Shown here piece after piece: positions 34,229 to 44,236 of a stretch of 61,047 bases of DNA. The stretch is taken from NCBI GenBank assembly GCA_900696645.1, contig CAADGV010000031.1, positions 1-61,047 of the forward strand, read 5' to 3'. This DNA comes from an uncultured Chlorobiota bacterium. Its GTDB lineage: Bacteria; Bacteroidota; Ignavibacteria; UBA10030; UBA6906. The first letter of the stretch is position 1. Every line of letters starts with the position of its first letter. Below the pieces are notes generated by a model. That model saw only the letters and a program-made list of their open reading frames with translations. It was not told the origin of the DNA and did no database searches. The position numbers and the translations under genes were made by a program.

Positions 34229-35671
34229 ATGAAAGAGATTCTCCTGTTTGCAAGCATGATCATGGTCATCAATGTATCATGTGCCCAATCACCCCCGAAA
34301 TCGATTATGCATAAGCCCGCTCCCGAAGCATCTCCCGAAAACATTACGGCAAAGTACGGCGAGATAGCAAAACAACTTCTTGAGAGAGGCCTTCGGGATT
34401 GCGATGCGTACAAATTTCTAACCGAACTCTGCGAGAAGGCTCCGCATCGTCTCAGTGGTTCGGAGGGCGCCGCAAAAGCAGTCGAGTTGACGCGAAAGAT
34501 GATGGCCGATCTTGGCTTTGAGAATGTTCATCTCGAAAAGATAATGGTGCCGCATTGGGAAAGGGGAGAAGAAGAATGCTGGATTGTTCCTGCTGCATCG
34601 AAAATGCCGCAGACGATGAAGTTGCACACGCTTGCAGTCTGTGCCCTCGGCGGCAGCATTGCTACGCCGGACAATGGAATTCAGGCGGAGGTGATTGAGG
34701 TAAAGAATTTCGAACAATTGCGTTCTCTCGGCGACAAGGCAGAAGGCAAGATTGTCTTCTTCAATCGTCCGATGGATCCGTCGAAGTTCAATACCTTTGA
34801 AGCATACGGCGGGGCGGTTGATCAGCGCGGGCGCGGCGCAATCGAGGCGGCGAAAGTCGGGGCGGTGGCGGTGCTCGTGCGTTCCATGACGCTGCGAATC
34901 GATGACGTGCCTCATACCGGCGTCATGCACTACGCCGACACTATCAGGAAAATTCCCGCGGCGGCAATCAGCACGGTTCATGCAAATCAACTGAGCGATC
35001 TCCTGTCGAAACAGAAATCCGCAACAGTTCATCTCAAACTCACACCAAAATTCCTCCCCGATGCCGAATCCGCAAATGTTGTCGGGCAGATAACCGGTTC
35101 TGAAAAACCAAATGAGATTATCGTCCTCGGCGGCCACCTTGACGCGTGGGACAAAGGACACGGCGCCCATGATGACGGTGCCGGCTGCATGCAGGCAATC
35201 GAGGCATTGAATCTTCTGAAGAAAATCGGCGTAAAGCCGAAGCGGACTATTCGTGCCGTGATGTTTATGAATGAAGAAAACGGAACACGCGGCGGAAATG
35301 CGTATCCCGTTGCACCGGAGAGGAAAGGGGAAACACATATCGCAGCATTCGAATCCGATGCCGGCGGACATGCGCCGCGGGGATTCAACGTGAAGGGTGA
35401 CTCAACGCTGCTTACAAGAGTCCTTCGCTGGAAACCTCTCTTCGATATGTTAGATGCCGGGAAGATCAACATCGGTTATGCCGGAGTCGATATCGATCCG
35501 CTTGTGAATACGGGCGTTCCGGGATTCGGACTGGTGCCGGAGAATCACCGCTACTTCGACTATCATCATTCAGATAACGACACGATCGACAAAGTCAATC
35601 CGAGAGAATTGGAGATGGGGGCGATTGTTGCGGCGTTGTTGGGTTATTTGATTTCGGAAGAAGGACTCTAA
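34229..35671 (+). CDS. Exported M28-family zinc aminopeptidase
   Basis: A 480-residue protein with an N-terminal hydrophobic export segment (ILLFASMIMVINVSCAQ). A PA-like insertion lies in the middle (GKIVFFNRPMDP ... GAVAVLVRSM). The metal ligands are GGHLDAWDKGHGAHDDGAG (His, Asp), MNEENGTRGG (Glu-Glu), FESDAGGHAP (Asp) and YHHSDNDTID (His). Complete co-catalytic Zn set, normal length. Likely periplasmic or surface peptide hydrolysis. Confidence 0.92.
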   Translation: MKEILLFASMIMVINVSCAQSPPKSIMHKPAPEASPENITAKYGEIAKQLLERGLRDCDAYKFLTELCEKAPHRLSGSEGAAKAVELTRKMMADLGFENVHLEKIMVPHWERGEEECWIVPAASKMPQTMKLHTLAVCALGGSIATPDNGIQAEVIEVKNFEQLRSLGDKAEGKIVFFNRPMDPSKFNTFEAYGGAVDQRGRGAIEAAKVGAVAVLVRSMTLRIDDVPHTGVMHYADTIRKIPAAAISTVHANQLSDLLSKQKSATVHLKLTPKFLPDAESANVVGQITGSEKPNEIIVLGGHLDAWDKGHGAHDDGAGCMQAIEALNLLKKIGVKPKRTIRAVMFMNEENGTRGGNAYPVAPERKGETHIAAFESDAGGHAPRGFNVKGDSTLLTRVLRWKPLFDMLDAGKINIGYAGVDIDPLVNTGVPGFGLVPENHRYFDYHHSDNDTIDKVNPRELEMGAIVAALLGYLISEEGL

Positions 35672-35698
35672 CAGGATGGTGGGAAACGATTTTCGTTA

Positions 35699-35817
35699 GC
35701 CACCGAGGCACAGAGCCTCAGAGTTTTCCTTGGGAAATTGTTGCTGGGGACGACAAAGTTAAGGGCGGGATGCGTCTTTCACCTTTAGAATTCTCCGTGC
35801 CTCGGTGTCTCTGTGGC
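35699..35817. repeat. Dispersed inverted-repeat element, copy 2
   Basis: A 119-bp element with imperfect 25-bp terminal inverted repeats (GCCACCGAGGCAC..., 35699-35723; ...GTGTCTCTGTGGC, 35793-35817), 19 of 25 complementary. Related to copy 1 at 25325-25440 in ends and interior. It occupies the gap between the M28 peptidase and the YciI-like gene. Confidence 0.75.
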
Positions 35818-35874
35818 AAGCCAATTTAGTTTTTCAACGACCTGCTAAGAACAGTCAATCATTTAGAGGTGAGT

Positions 35875-36378
35875 ATGCCCGCAGCAAGAATGCTGTCAGC
35901 ATGTGTTATTATTAGTACCATTCTGTGCTTTGCACAGCCGGGTCAGGCACAACAGGAAACTGCGCAGTACGATTCTGCACTTGCCCGGCGTCTCAATGCG
36001 GATCAGTACGGGATGAAGAAATACGTCATGGCATTCCTGAAGCGCGGGCCGAACAGGAGTCAGGATTCGGTGACTGCTGTGAAACTTCAACGGGCGCATC
36101 TGAAGAACATCGAGCGAATGGCGAACGAGGGCACGCTTGTTCTTGCCGGGCCTTTTCTCGACAATGGCGAAATCCGCGGCATCTACATCTTCAATGTCGA
36201 AACGGTTGAAGAAGCACAAGCCCTCACCGAAACCGATCCCGCAATCAAGGCAGGGAGATTGGTGATGGAACTGCATCCCTGGTACGGCTCCGCCGCTGTG
36301 CAGGAAATTACCGCCATCAGCAGGCGGCTTATGAAAAGAGTGTCAGCGATTAAGGCAGATTATTGCGAAGGTGATTGA
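35875..36378 (+). CDS. Exported YciI-like protein
   Basis: A 167-residue protein with a signal peptide (LSACVIISTILCFAQPGQAQ). The rest is a YciI-like ferredoxin-fold domain: KKYVMAFLKRGPNR, then HLKNIERMANEGTLVLAGPF, then GIYIFNVETVEEAQALTETD and GRLVMELHPWYG. It has the conserved His of HLKNI and the D-P-(A/F)-x-x-x-G motif as DPAIKAGRL. The ATG at 35875 follows GAGGTGAG. Function of secreted YciI proteins is unknown. Confidence 0.85.
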   Translation: MPAARMLSACVIISTILCFAQPGQAQQETAQYDSALARRLNADQYGMKKYVMAFLKRGPNRSQDSVTAVKLQRAHLKNIERMANEGTLVLAGPFLDNGEIRGIYIFNVETVEEAQALTETDPAIKAGRLVMELHPWYGSAAVQEITAISRRLMKRVSAIKADYCEGD

Positions 36379-36438
36379 TATGCCATGAAAAGGCAGGATG
36401 ATGAATCCGGCTTTTCTTGTTTACGCCGCAGTGATCCC

Positions 36439-36467
36439 TTGACACTCCGATTGCCGGTAGGTATATT
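36439..36467 (+). promoter_or_regulatory. Sigma-70-like promoter of the 1200-residue T9SS gene
   Basis: TTGACA (36439-36444), a 17-base spacer and TATATT (36462-36467), about 92 bases upstream of the ATG at 36559. This is the best classical -35/-10 pair seen in the window. Whether the host sigma factor uses it as such is uncertain, because Bacteroidota promoters normally differ. Confidence 0.4.
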
Positions 36468-36558
36468 ATCCCAACTCCTTCCGTAATCCTCGCAATGTCG
36501 TCGGCTGGCAGTTTCGTGGCTGGCTGCTTGTTCTTCAACAACACAAGGAGGCGGTCTT

Positions 36559-39500
36559 ATGCAAACGCCCAACCCAGCACGGCCCGCGTTGACTCACCTT
36601 GACAAACGGACCATAACCAACGCTGTCTTTCTCCTTCTCGTTCTTCATTCTGTTTCTCCTGCCCAATGGTCCACCAACCCGAATCAAAACAACCCGATTT
36701 CGATAGCGCCGAACGATCAAATCATACGCTCAATGGTCAGTGACGGTTCCGGAGGCGCGATAATGGTTTGGGATGACTCCCGAAGAGGCTCGGGTCTTAC
36801 GGACATTTACGCTCAACGCATCGACGTATCAGGTCTTGCGAGATGGACGACAAATGGGGTAGAGGTTGCGATCGGAATGGGATTGGGCGCGGGATTCTCC
36901 CAAGCAACAACGGATGGTGATGGTGGCGTCATTATCGCTTGGCAAGACCGACGAATTAACTACAGCCAAATCTATGCACGATCAGTAGACAGTGCAGGCG
37001 TTGTCCTATGGACGGAGGATGGGGTGGCAATCTCGACGAATTTGGCTGAACATGACATGGCTTCAATTGCCAGTGATAATGCAGGCGGCGCAATTATTGT
37101 GTATCGAGATACTCGAACCGATGGTGATATCTATGCCCAGCGGGTCAATCAATTCGGCCAACGTCTGTGGCCGGTGAACAGCGATACGGTCGTGGTGGCA
37201 GCAGGCACGCAATCCCATCCGGTTATCATCAGCGATGGAGCCGGAGGGGCAATTGTTGCGTGGAGGGACCAACGCAGTGGCGCTGATGATGTCTATGTCC
37301 AACGTTTGAGCGCAACAGGTGTTCGTCAGTGGAGTGCAAATGGCGTCGCGATTTGCACGGCCGCCGGACTACAATACAATCTGAAGATGACATCGGACGG
37401 AGCAGGTGGCGCGATTATTACCTGGCAGGACGAACGGTCCGGAACTTCGGATATTTATGCCCAGCGCGTAGATTCCTCCGGATCCGCGCTATGGACAGCG
37501 AATGGCGTACCGATATGCACGGCAGCAGAGGCGCAAACATTTCCGGCAATCGCCGGCGATGGAGCAAACGGTGCCATCATCACCTGGATGGACTTCCGTC
37601 CGACGACGTACTACCAGATATATGCACAGCGTGTGAATGCCGCGGGCAACATTCAATGGGCTGCCAACGGGGTTATCCTCTCTCCCACGATTCGATCGCA
37701 AATCAATCCGTCCATCGCAGGCGATGGGATAGGGGGCGCGATAATCGCGTGGTCGGATGTAAGAGTTGGCTTGGGAAACTACGATGTCTATGCGCAACGA
37801 ATCAATGGTTCGGGTGCCGTTCAATGGACTTCAGCCGGGGCCGCTATATCGACTGCCCCGCAAATTCAAAGCGGCCCCCTTATGGTTGGCAGTTCTGGCG
37901 GAGCAATAATGGCGTGGAATGATTTCCGCAACTCGCCCGGGAGCAACATCTATGCGCAAAGAGTCCGCGCCGATGGCGCACTCTTCGCAGATCTGTTTGC
38001 TCTCGTTAGTCCGCAGGCGGGCTTTCAATGGGTTGCTGGAACAGACACCGCAATCATCTGGACTGTTTTGCCGGGTTTGGATTCCGTCGACATTCATTAT
38101 AGGACAGACACCTCCGGTGCTGCCTCCGTGTTTCATCAGATTGTCAGCAACTATCCGGCAGGCAGCGGACGCTTTGTCTGGTCGATTCCTGACACCATAC
38201 TCTCCCGCCGATGTGCCATCCGTATTCAGCAAAGTTCAAACGGCATTCTCGTTGACACGAGCAAATTCTTTACGATAAAGGGCTACGAGCTTCATCGCTT
38301 CCGTGCGGACAGCAACTACGAACGATTCCGGTTCGAGCGTGACAGATGGAATTTCGGCAACACGTCAGCCAATATGTGGCCGCCAGCATGGTACGGACAG
38401 TTCGATTATCGGAATGGCATCGATCCCAACACCGGACAGCAATATCCGAGATGGCCGTTCAACTCGGCATTGTCGTCAAACTTCCCCGATTGGCCGCTCT
38501 TTGTGACGGCATTCGGGGTGCCTCAATGCTACTTCAGTCCTCTCGCAATGTTATACCGTAACAACGCACTTGCAAGGTGGGTGGCAATGAAGAAGGCATG
38601 GGGAGGTTCCTGTTTCGGTTTCGCGATTGCCACCCTCCTTGCATTTGATGACAGTAGCAGGTTCCGTCAAAGGTTTCCGACAATGCCTGCATTTGAAAAT
38701 CTCTTTTCAGTTCCTCTCGATCCGGCAGTACGAAGGATTGTCAATGAGCTTTGGATCCATCAGACCGGAACAGCCCATCGGCCTCATGTTGTCGCGACGT
38801 GGAACACAAAGACCCCGACCCAAACTGTGAATGAGCTGAAACAGTTATTCTGGAATAACGATGTGGACCCGGTTGTTCTCGTTTTCGGGCACAACGGACC
38901 CCGAACCGGTGCTCACGCCATAGTCCCTTACAAGCTTACGAAAGACCCTTTGAACTCGGCAGGTTATTTAGTGCATGTGTACGACAACAGCTACCATGAT
39001 CGCGACACAGCAAGAATCAGTGTTGACACATCAGCAAACGGTAATCTTGGTGCATGGACTTATTCTCTTTGGCCGGGTTGGGGGGGGAACAAAAAGCTGA
39101 TTCTTACCGACAGGGCAAGTTCGTACTATGGTCTTCCGGGACTTGGCCGGCCAATGCCGTCGATGGTTGCCGGCATAGGCAGCATTCAGCTTTATCCAAC
39201 ATCCGACGCATCAGTTATTGTCACCGATCCCAACGGAAACAGAATTGGATACGCAGACAGCGTTCTGATCGAAGAGATTCCGGGAGCCGTTCCATTGATT
39301 CCCGCCACCGGAAGCTTGACACCGCCGTATTCCTATTATCTGCCTGATGGAGCATACAGAGTTGTAATGTATGACTTCGCCGACTCCGTCGCGCAACTTT
39401 CAATCTTCACAGACTCGACAGTCTTCACTTACAATCGAACCGGTGCCACATTGGCGCAAACCGACCGGTTTGCATACGATGGAAGTCTCGGAATGCGCAA

Positions 39501-40161
39501 CGCCGACGCGCAATCGAAGTCTGTTACCGTCAGCACGATTTTCATTATTGATTCGACGGCGGAGAAAACATACACGATCTCGGATTGCGCATTGACGCAG
39601 AACGACTCGATGCGATTCAGCAAGGAGGGAGATGATGATTATCGGGTTGTGAATACCGGCCCGGCAAAATCCTACGGACTCCGGATAGAGTACGGCTCGA
39701 CCACCGTAGGCAGATTGTTCATTCAGCCGACGGTGAACCTCGGTGCCGCATCCTCACATATTATTGTTCCCAACTGGAACAATCTTGCACTCCCTGTCAG
39801 AATCTACATCGACCATGGGAACAACGGCACGATTGACGATTCGATCTTTGTGCAGAATACCGTGGATGTGCCCGAACAGGGTGGCTACCTGGTACCGGGT
39901 GAGTTCAGTCTGGCGCAAAACTATCCCAATCCGTTTAACGCGACTACGCACATTAGATACTCGATTCAGGCCTCGGGCTTCACATTATTGAAAGTGTATG
40001 ATGTGTTGGGCCGTGAAGTCGCAACGCTGGTAAAGGAGGTAAAAGCGCCGGGGACCTACAACGTGACGTGGAATGCCGATGGAATGGCGAGTGGCGTGTA
40101 CTTCTATCGGCTGCAAGCAGGGGAGTTCACGCAGACAAAGCGGCTCATGCTGTTGCGGTAG
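36559..40161 (+). CDS. Giant T9SS-exported protein with eight propeller repeats and a papain-like domain
   Basis: A 1200-residue protein. The start follows AAGGAGG; the signal peptide ends near VSPAQ. Residues about 45-470 hold eight repeats of about 50 residues (DGxGGAIIxWxDxR, then DIYAQR, then W-x-x-NGV). A beta-sandwich follows (SPQAGFQWVAGTDTAIIWTV). Residues about 590-850 contain WGGSCFGFAIATLLAF (Cys685), RTGAHAIVPYKL (His786) and HVYDNSYHD (Asn810), arranged like a cysteine-peptidase triad. The sorting domain (QNYPNPFNATTHIRYS ... KRLMLLR) closes it. Peptidase activity is inferred, not shown. A promoter lies at 36439-36467 and a terminator at 40187-40217. Confidence 0.88.
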   Translation: MQTPNPARPALTHLDKRTITNAVFLLLVLHSVSPAQWSTNPNQNNPISIAPNDQIIRSMVSDGSGGAIMVWDDSRRGSGLTDIYAQRIDVSGLARWTTNGVEVAIGMGLGAGFSQATTDGDGGVIIAWQDRRINYSQIYARSVDSAGVVLWTEDGVAISTNLAEHDMASIASDNAGGAIIVYRDTRTDGDIYAQRVNQFGQRLWPVNSDTVVVAAGTQSHPVIISDGAGGAIVAWRDQRSGADDVYVQRLSATGVRQWSANGVAICTAAGLQYNLKMTSDGAGGAIITWQDERSGTSDIYAQRVDSSGSALWTANGVPICTAAEAQTFPAIAGDGANGAIITWMDFRPTTYYQIYAQRVNAAGNIQWAANGVILSPTIRSQINPSIAGDGIGGAIIAWSDVRVGLGNYDVYAQRINGSGAVQWTSAGAAISTAPQIQSGPLMVGSSGGAIMAWNDFRNSPGSNIYAQRVRADGALFADLFALVSPQAGFQWVAGTDTAIIWTVLPGLDSVDIHYRTDTSGAASVFHQIVSNYPAGSGRFVWSIPDTILSRRCAIRIQQSSNGILVDTSKFFTIKGYELHRFRADSNYERFRFERDRWNFGNTSANMWPPAWYGQFDYRNGIDPNTGQQYPRWPFNSALSSNFPDWPLFVTAFGVPQCYFSPLAMLYRNNALARWVAMKKAWGGSCFGFAIATLLAFDDSSRFRQRFPTMPAFENLFSVPLDPAVRRIVNELWIHQTGTAHRPHVVATWNTKTPTQTVNELKQLFWNNDVDPVVLVFGHNGPRTGAHAIVPYKLTKDPLNSAGYLVHVYDNSYHDRDTARISVDTSANGNLGAWTYSLWPGWGGNKKLILTDRASSYYGLPGLGRPMPSMVAGIGSIQLYPTSDASVIVTDPNGNRIGYADSVLIEEIPGAVPLIPATGSLTPPYSYYLPDGAYRVVMYDFADSVAQLSIFTDSTVFTYNRTGATLAQTDRFAYDGSLGMRNADAQSKSVTVSTIFIIDSTAEKTYTISDCALTQNDSMRFSKEGDDDYRVVNTGPAKSYGLRIEYGSTTVGRLFIQPTVNLGAASSHIIVPNWNNLALPVRIYIDHGNNGTIDDSIFVQNTVDVPEQGGYLVPGEFSLAQNYPNPFNATTHIRYSIQASGFTLLKVYDVLGREVATLVKEVKAPGTYNVTWNADGMASGVYFYRLQAGEFTQTKRLMLLR

Positions 40162-40186
40162 CGTACCTTGAACCTTTCTTGTGTGT

Positions 40187-40217
40187 GAGGGCTGGTTCCC
40201 CGGAGGAATCAGCCCTC
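40187..40217 (+). terminator. Terminator after the 1200-residue T9SS gene
   Basis: A 13-bp stem GAGGGCTGGTTCC with GGAATCAGCCCTC (one G-T pair), 5-base loop, then TTCATTT. It lies 25 bases past the stop codon. Confidence 0.8.
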
Positions 40218-40353
40218 TTCATTTAGCTGCCTTTCTGCCGGTTCCGTCGTTACCTATTTGAAATTCTCCCTGCGCAATCTTAGATTGGTTCTGCGTATCA
40301 ATCCGTTCTCTTCTCTCAATCGGGTGGTTGCCGATATGTTTATCCCTCCACAT

Positions 40354-43300
40354 ATGAGGCGGAAGGTTTTGTTCTTTGCTTCACTCCTTCTCGTAACCCA
40401 CAGGGCTTTGTGCCAAGATGACTTGTCACCACATCGCTCCTTCGAACGCGTCCTCGCAGCCGACGGAGTTTCCAAGGGTACCGTCTATTCCATTCTTCAA
40501 GATCGTTACGGCTTTCTCTGGTTAGGCGCGGCAACGGGCTTGCTGCGGTACGATGGCTATTCCTTCAAACACTACACTCATCGTCCCGGCGACTCAACGT
40601 CACTCTCCGGTGATTTCATCTGGTCAATCAGCGAAGACTCCAGCGGCGATATCTGGATTGGAACATCGGGTCGTGGACTGAATCGGTACGTGCGGAGTGA
40701 GGAAAGATTCATCCGTTACTTGCACATGCCCAGCGATTCAACGAGTCTGCTCGGCGACGAAGTTGCATGGGTGTATGTGGATCGTGAGAACACTGTCTGG
40801 GCAGGATCATGGAACAAAGGCCTCAACAAACTTGACCGGAAGAGCGGAACATTCACTCGCTACACCTCGCTCGACGGACTTCCGAGCAACAATGTCCACC
40901 GCATCTACGAAGACAGCCACGGACGATTCTGGGTTGGAACGCGGCGCGGCCTTGCGCTGTTCGACCGCGAAACAGGAGCAAGCCGCATCTACACGCCGGA
41001 CCCCAACAAGCCGCGCTCGATTCCGGACGAGTACATCTTTGCGATTTATGAGATGCACGATGGCTCAGTCTGGATTGGAACGGATGCGGCCCTCTGCAGA
41101 TACGATCCCTCATCTGATGACTTCACGCGCTTTGTCATTTCAGCCATCAACAATCCGGTGCCTGCACTTTGCGAGGATGCCGACGGCAATCTCTGGATTG
41201 CAACCGATGGCAACGGTCTTATCCGCATGAATGTGCTGACGGGAGATTATGAGAGATACGCGTTGAGAAGTGAAGGTCAGGAAACGGAAGTCATCATGTC
41301 CCTGTTTCGCGATCGAACGGGAGTCCTGTGGACAGGTACAGTCGGAACCGGTCTTTGGAAGCTCAATGCATCGAAGGGGAGATTCGGCCACATAGTGCCG
41401 GATAACAAGACGGTGAATACACTCTTTGAAGATGCTGCCGGGACAATTTGGATCGGAACGCAAGTGGGCGTGAGGTACATGACGAGCGGAACGCGAGATG
41501 TGAAGGGAGTGGGGAGGAACTTTCCGGAGCCGTTGCGGAGGGGCGTCATCTACGCAATCAACGAAGACAGCGATAACTTGTGGTTCGGGACTTGGGGTAA
41601 CGGCCTGTATCGCATGAACAAGAAGAGCGGCACCTTCCATTTCTACAGCTACCCGTTGACATCGGCCGGAATCGGCATCGGCAGCACGGATGTGACGAGT
41701 CTATATCTGAACTCGAAGGGGGAAGTGTGGGTGGGACAAAGTGCCGGAGGAATAAGCCGTTACGATGCGGTGCGTGATAGCTTCTACCAATTCTCAAGCC
41801 GGACAACTCCTTTTCCCAGCGACTACGTGTGGGCGATTCATGAGGACAGGCGCGGTTACATATGGGCGGGCACCTGGGATCAAGGTGTCATTCGATTTGA
41901 GCCTCGATCCGTGGATTCAATTGTGTTCTCAAAGAAGAATGTCCGCTCAAACGGCCGCGCTATCAGCGGCAACACCGTTGTTTCCATTGCAGAAAGTCCT
42001 GACGGCATACTCTGGTTCGGAACTTGGGGGGATGGCTTGAACCGCTACGATCCTGTTGCCGACACCATCACCCATTACTCAACGGGTAACGGCCTCCCCA
42101 ACAACCACATCTACGGAATCCTCATCGACGCGAGCGGCAGCTTGTGGCTGACGACAGGCTTCGGGCTTGCGCGGTTCGATCCCGGCACAGGAACGTGCGT
42201 TACGTATGACGAGGGAGATGGAATTCAGTCGCTCGAATTCCGCCGCGGCGCGGCGCATCGCGGACGAGGCGGAATCTTCTACGTCGGCGGCACAAACGGG
42301 TTCAACATGTTTCGTCCCGATGAGATTGTTGCGAACTCCCACATTCCACCGATGGAGGTCACGAGCATGCGTGTGTTCGATCGTGAGGTGAATGTTCTGT
42401 CGAATCCGTTCTCATTCTCTCATGATGAGGATTACATCGCTTTCGAATTTGCCGCCCTCGATTTCTCCGAACCGAGGAAGAACAGATATGCATACAGGCT
42501 TGAAGGACTTGAGAATGATTGGGTCGAAGCAGGAACGCGAAGGTTTGTCAGCTACGCCAACCTCGCGCCCGGGGAGTATGCGCTCAAAGTGAAGGGGACA
42601 AACAACGACGGTCTCTGGAATGAAGAAGGTGTGACAGTGGCATTCACCATCGCTCCGCCTCCGTGGCGGACGTGGTGGGCATACACGCTGTACGTGCTTG
42701 TTGTCATGGCGGGCGCCATCGGTTTCCGGCGATACGAGATGAACAAGATCCGCAACAAGGAGAGACAGGAAGCGGCAATGCGGGAAGCGGAACTGCGTGC
42801 AGAAATAGAAAAGCAGAAGACCCGTGTGCAGATTGCCCGCGACCTTCACGATGAAGTGGGAAGCACCCTCAGCAGCATCACGTTCTTCGCGCAGGCACTG
42901 GGCAAAGCGGAAGAGGAAAAGGAAAACGCCGGAAAATTCCTCTCGCTCATTTCGGAAAGCTCGGCGCACGCAAAGGAGGCAATGAGCGACATTATTTGGT
43001 CAATCGATCCGGCGAACGACAGTTGGAATACGGTTGCGTCAAAGTTGCAGCGACACGCATCCGAGTTGTTCGAAAGCAAGGGTATTTCCCACAGGATCGA
43101 GATGCCCCCTTCCGATGTTACTGTCAATATGGACCCGCAACGTCGTCGGCATTTCTGGCTTCTGTTCAAGGAAATCATCACGAACGCGGCAAAGCACTCG
43201 CAATGCAGCGAGGCACACATCAGGCTGACTGTGGAAAACGAGCGGGTATGTCTGACTGTTTCTGATAATGGTACGGGCTTCGATGCCGGTGCTGTGAAGC

Positions 43301-43413
43301 AGGGGCAAGGGCTGAAGAACATCGAATCACGGGCAGGCATACTTGGGGCGAATGTCGAGTTGGAAACCGGGCCGGACAAGGGAACAAGCTGGAGAATCAG
43401 CTTTGCCGCTTGA
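40354..43413 (+). CDS. Propeller-type sensor histidine kinase (two-component propellers, Y_Y_Y, HisKA_3)
   Basis: About 1019 residues. I take the ATG at 40354, where the signal peptide begins (KVLFFASLLLVTHRALC); ATG 40336 and a TTG at 40258 are in frame. The periplasmic part (to about residue 680) is a pair of propellers built of G-x-(L/I)W-(I/L/V)G-(T/A) blades. Then come a Y_Y_Y domain (NRYAYRLEGLENDWVEAG), one membrane helix (about 773-791) and a coiled linker. A NarX/DesK-type kinase follows with His832 in RDLHDEVGSTL, EIITNAAKHS and SDNGTGFD. No receiver or AraC domain is fused. The partner regulator is the next gene. Confidence 0.93.
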   Translation: MRRKVLFFASLLLVTHRALCQDDLSPHRSFERVLAADGVSKGTVYSILQDRYGFLWLGAATGLLRYDGYSFKHYTHRPGDSTSLSGDFIWSISEDSSGDIWIGTSGRGLNRYVRSEERFIRYLHMPSDSTSLLGDEVAWVYVDRENTVWAGSWNKGLNKLDRKSGTFTRYTSLDGLPSNNVHRIYEDSHGRFWVGTRRGLALFDRETGASRIYTPDPNKPRSIPDEYIFAIYEMHDGSVWIGTDAALCRYDPSSDDFTRFVISAINNPVPALCEDADGNLWIATDGNGLIRMNVLTGDYERYALRSEGQETEVIMSLFRDRTGVLWTGTVGTGLWKLNASKGRFGHIVPDNKTVNTLFEDAAGTIWIGTQVGVRYMTSGTRDVKGVGRNFPEPLRRGVIYAINEDSDNLWFGTWGNGLYRMNKKSGTFHFYSYPLTSAGIGIGSTDVTSLYLNSKGEVWVGQSAGGISRYDAVRDSFYQFSSRTTPFPSDYVWAIHEDRRGYIWAGTWDQGVIRFEPRSVDSIVFSKKNVRSNGRAISGNTVVSIAESPDGILWFGTWGDGLNRYDPVADTITHYSTGNGLPNNHIYGILIDASGSLWLTTGFGLARFDPGTGTCVTYDEGDGIQSLEFRRGAAHRGRGGIFYVGGTNGFNMFRPDEIVANSHIPPMEVTSMRVFDREVNVLSNPFSFSHDEDYIAFEFAALDFSEPRKNRYAYRLEGLENDWVEAGTRRFVSYANLAPGEYALKVKGTNNDGLWNEEGVTVAFTIAPPPWRTWWAYTLYVLVVMAGAIGFRRYEMNKIRNKERQEAAMREAELRAEIEKQKTRVQIARDLHDEVGSTLSSITFFAQALGKAEEEKENAGKFLSLISESSAHAKEAMSDIIWSIDPANDSWNTVASKLQRHASELFESKGISHRIEMPPSDVTVNMDPQRRRHFWLLFKEIITNAAKHSQCSEAHIRLTVENERVCLTVSDNGTGFDAGAVKQGQGLKNIESRAGILGANVELETGPDKGTSWRISFAA

Positions 43414-43488
43414 GTCACGGCTTCATTCTGAAAAACACAAATTCATGTGGTGTTTCATGAGCTTTATGTCCTTACCATCTAAGGGGTT

Positions 43489-44169
43489 ATGACATCACCA
43501 ACTACTACAAGGAATCCCATCTGGGTTTCCATCGTCGAAGACAACCGCTTCGTCCGTGAAGGATGGGCTGCCACATTGAAGGGGGAAGAGAAGTTCAGAC
43601 TGATAGGCGCGTTTGGAAGCTGCGAAGAGGCATTGGCACACGAGTCGTTCGCTGATTCCGAAGTCGTGCTGATGGACATTGGTCTGCCGGGTATATCGGG
43701 CATTGAAGGCGTGCGCCGATTAAAGGAATTGAACTCCGACGCAGCAGTCATCATGTGTACAGTCTACGAAGATGACCAGAAGATTTTTGACGCCTTATGC
43801 AACGGCGCTACAGGATATTTGCTGAAGGAAGTAACGCCCGCCGATCTTGTTAAAGCAATCAAGGACGCTGCGGCAGGGGGTTCGCCCATGACTCCCAATA
43901 TCGCACGAAAGGTGATCGCCTCATTTCAGAAACCGAAAGTTGAGAAGTCTCCGGATCACAATCTCACCGACCGGGAGCGGGAGGTACTCGTTCTTCTGGC
44001 AGAAGGAAAATCGTACGCCACAATAGCGCAACAGCTTTTTCTTTCCGTTGATGGCGTTGTTTCCCGCATCCGGAAAATCTACGAGAAACTCCAGGCACAC
44101 AGCCGGGGCGAAGCAGTGGCAAAGGGCCTTGCCAGTGGCATCATTGAGCCTCCCGCAGTAACTTCATAG
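43489..44169 (+). CDS. NarL/LuxR-family response regulator, partner of the upstream kinase
   Basis: A 226-residue regulator. The receiver has IVEDNRFVREGW, phosphoacceptor Asp63 in VVLMDIGLPGISGIEG, Thr in CTVYEDD and Lys in YLLKEVTPADL. The output helix-turn-helix is LTDREREVLVLLAEGKSYAT then IAQQLFLSVDGVVSRIRKIY. The recognition helix reads DGVVSRIRK, where the usual (N/K)TV(R/K)xH is replaced. It starts 75 bases after the kinase. Similar to the protein at 56925-57551. Confidence 0.95.
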   Translation: MTSPTTTRNPIWVSIVEDNRFVREGWAATLKGEEKFRLIGAFGSCEEALAHESFADSEVVLMDIGLPGISGIEGVRRLKELNSDAAVIMCTVYEDDQKIFDALCNGATGYLLKEVTPADLVKAIKDAAAGGSPMTPNIARKVIASFQKPKVEKSPDHNLTDREREVLVLLAEGKSYATIAQQLFLSVDGVVSRIRKIYEKLQAHSRGEAVAKGLASGIIEPPAVTS

Positions 44170-44236
44170 CAATTCCTCCGAACCGCCTCGCCATCACACC
44201 CGTCGAATCACACCTTCTTGTGTTGTTCCTCCTATC

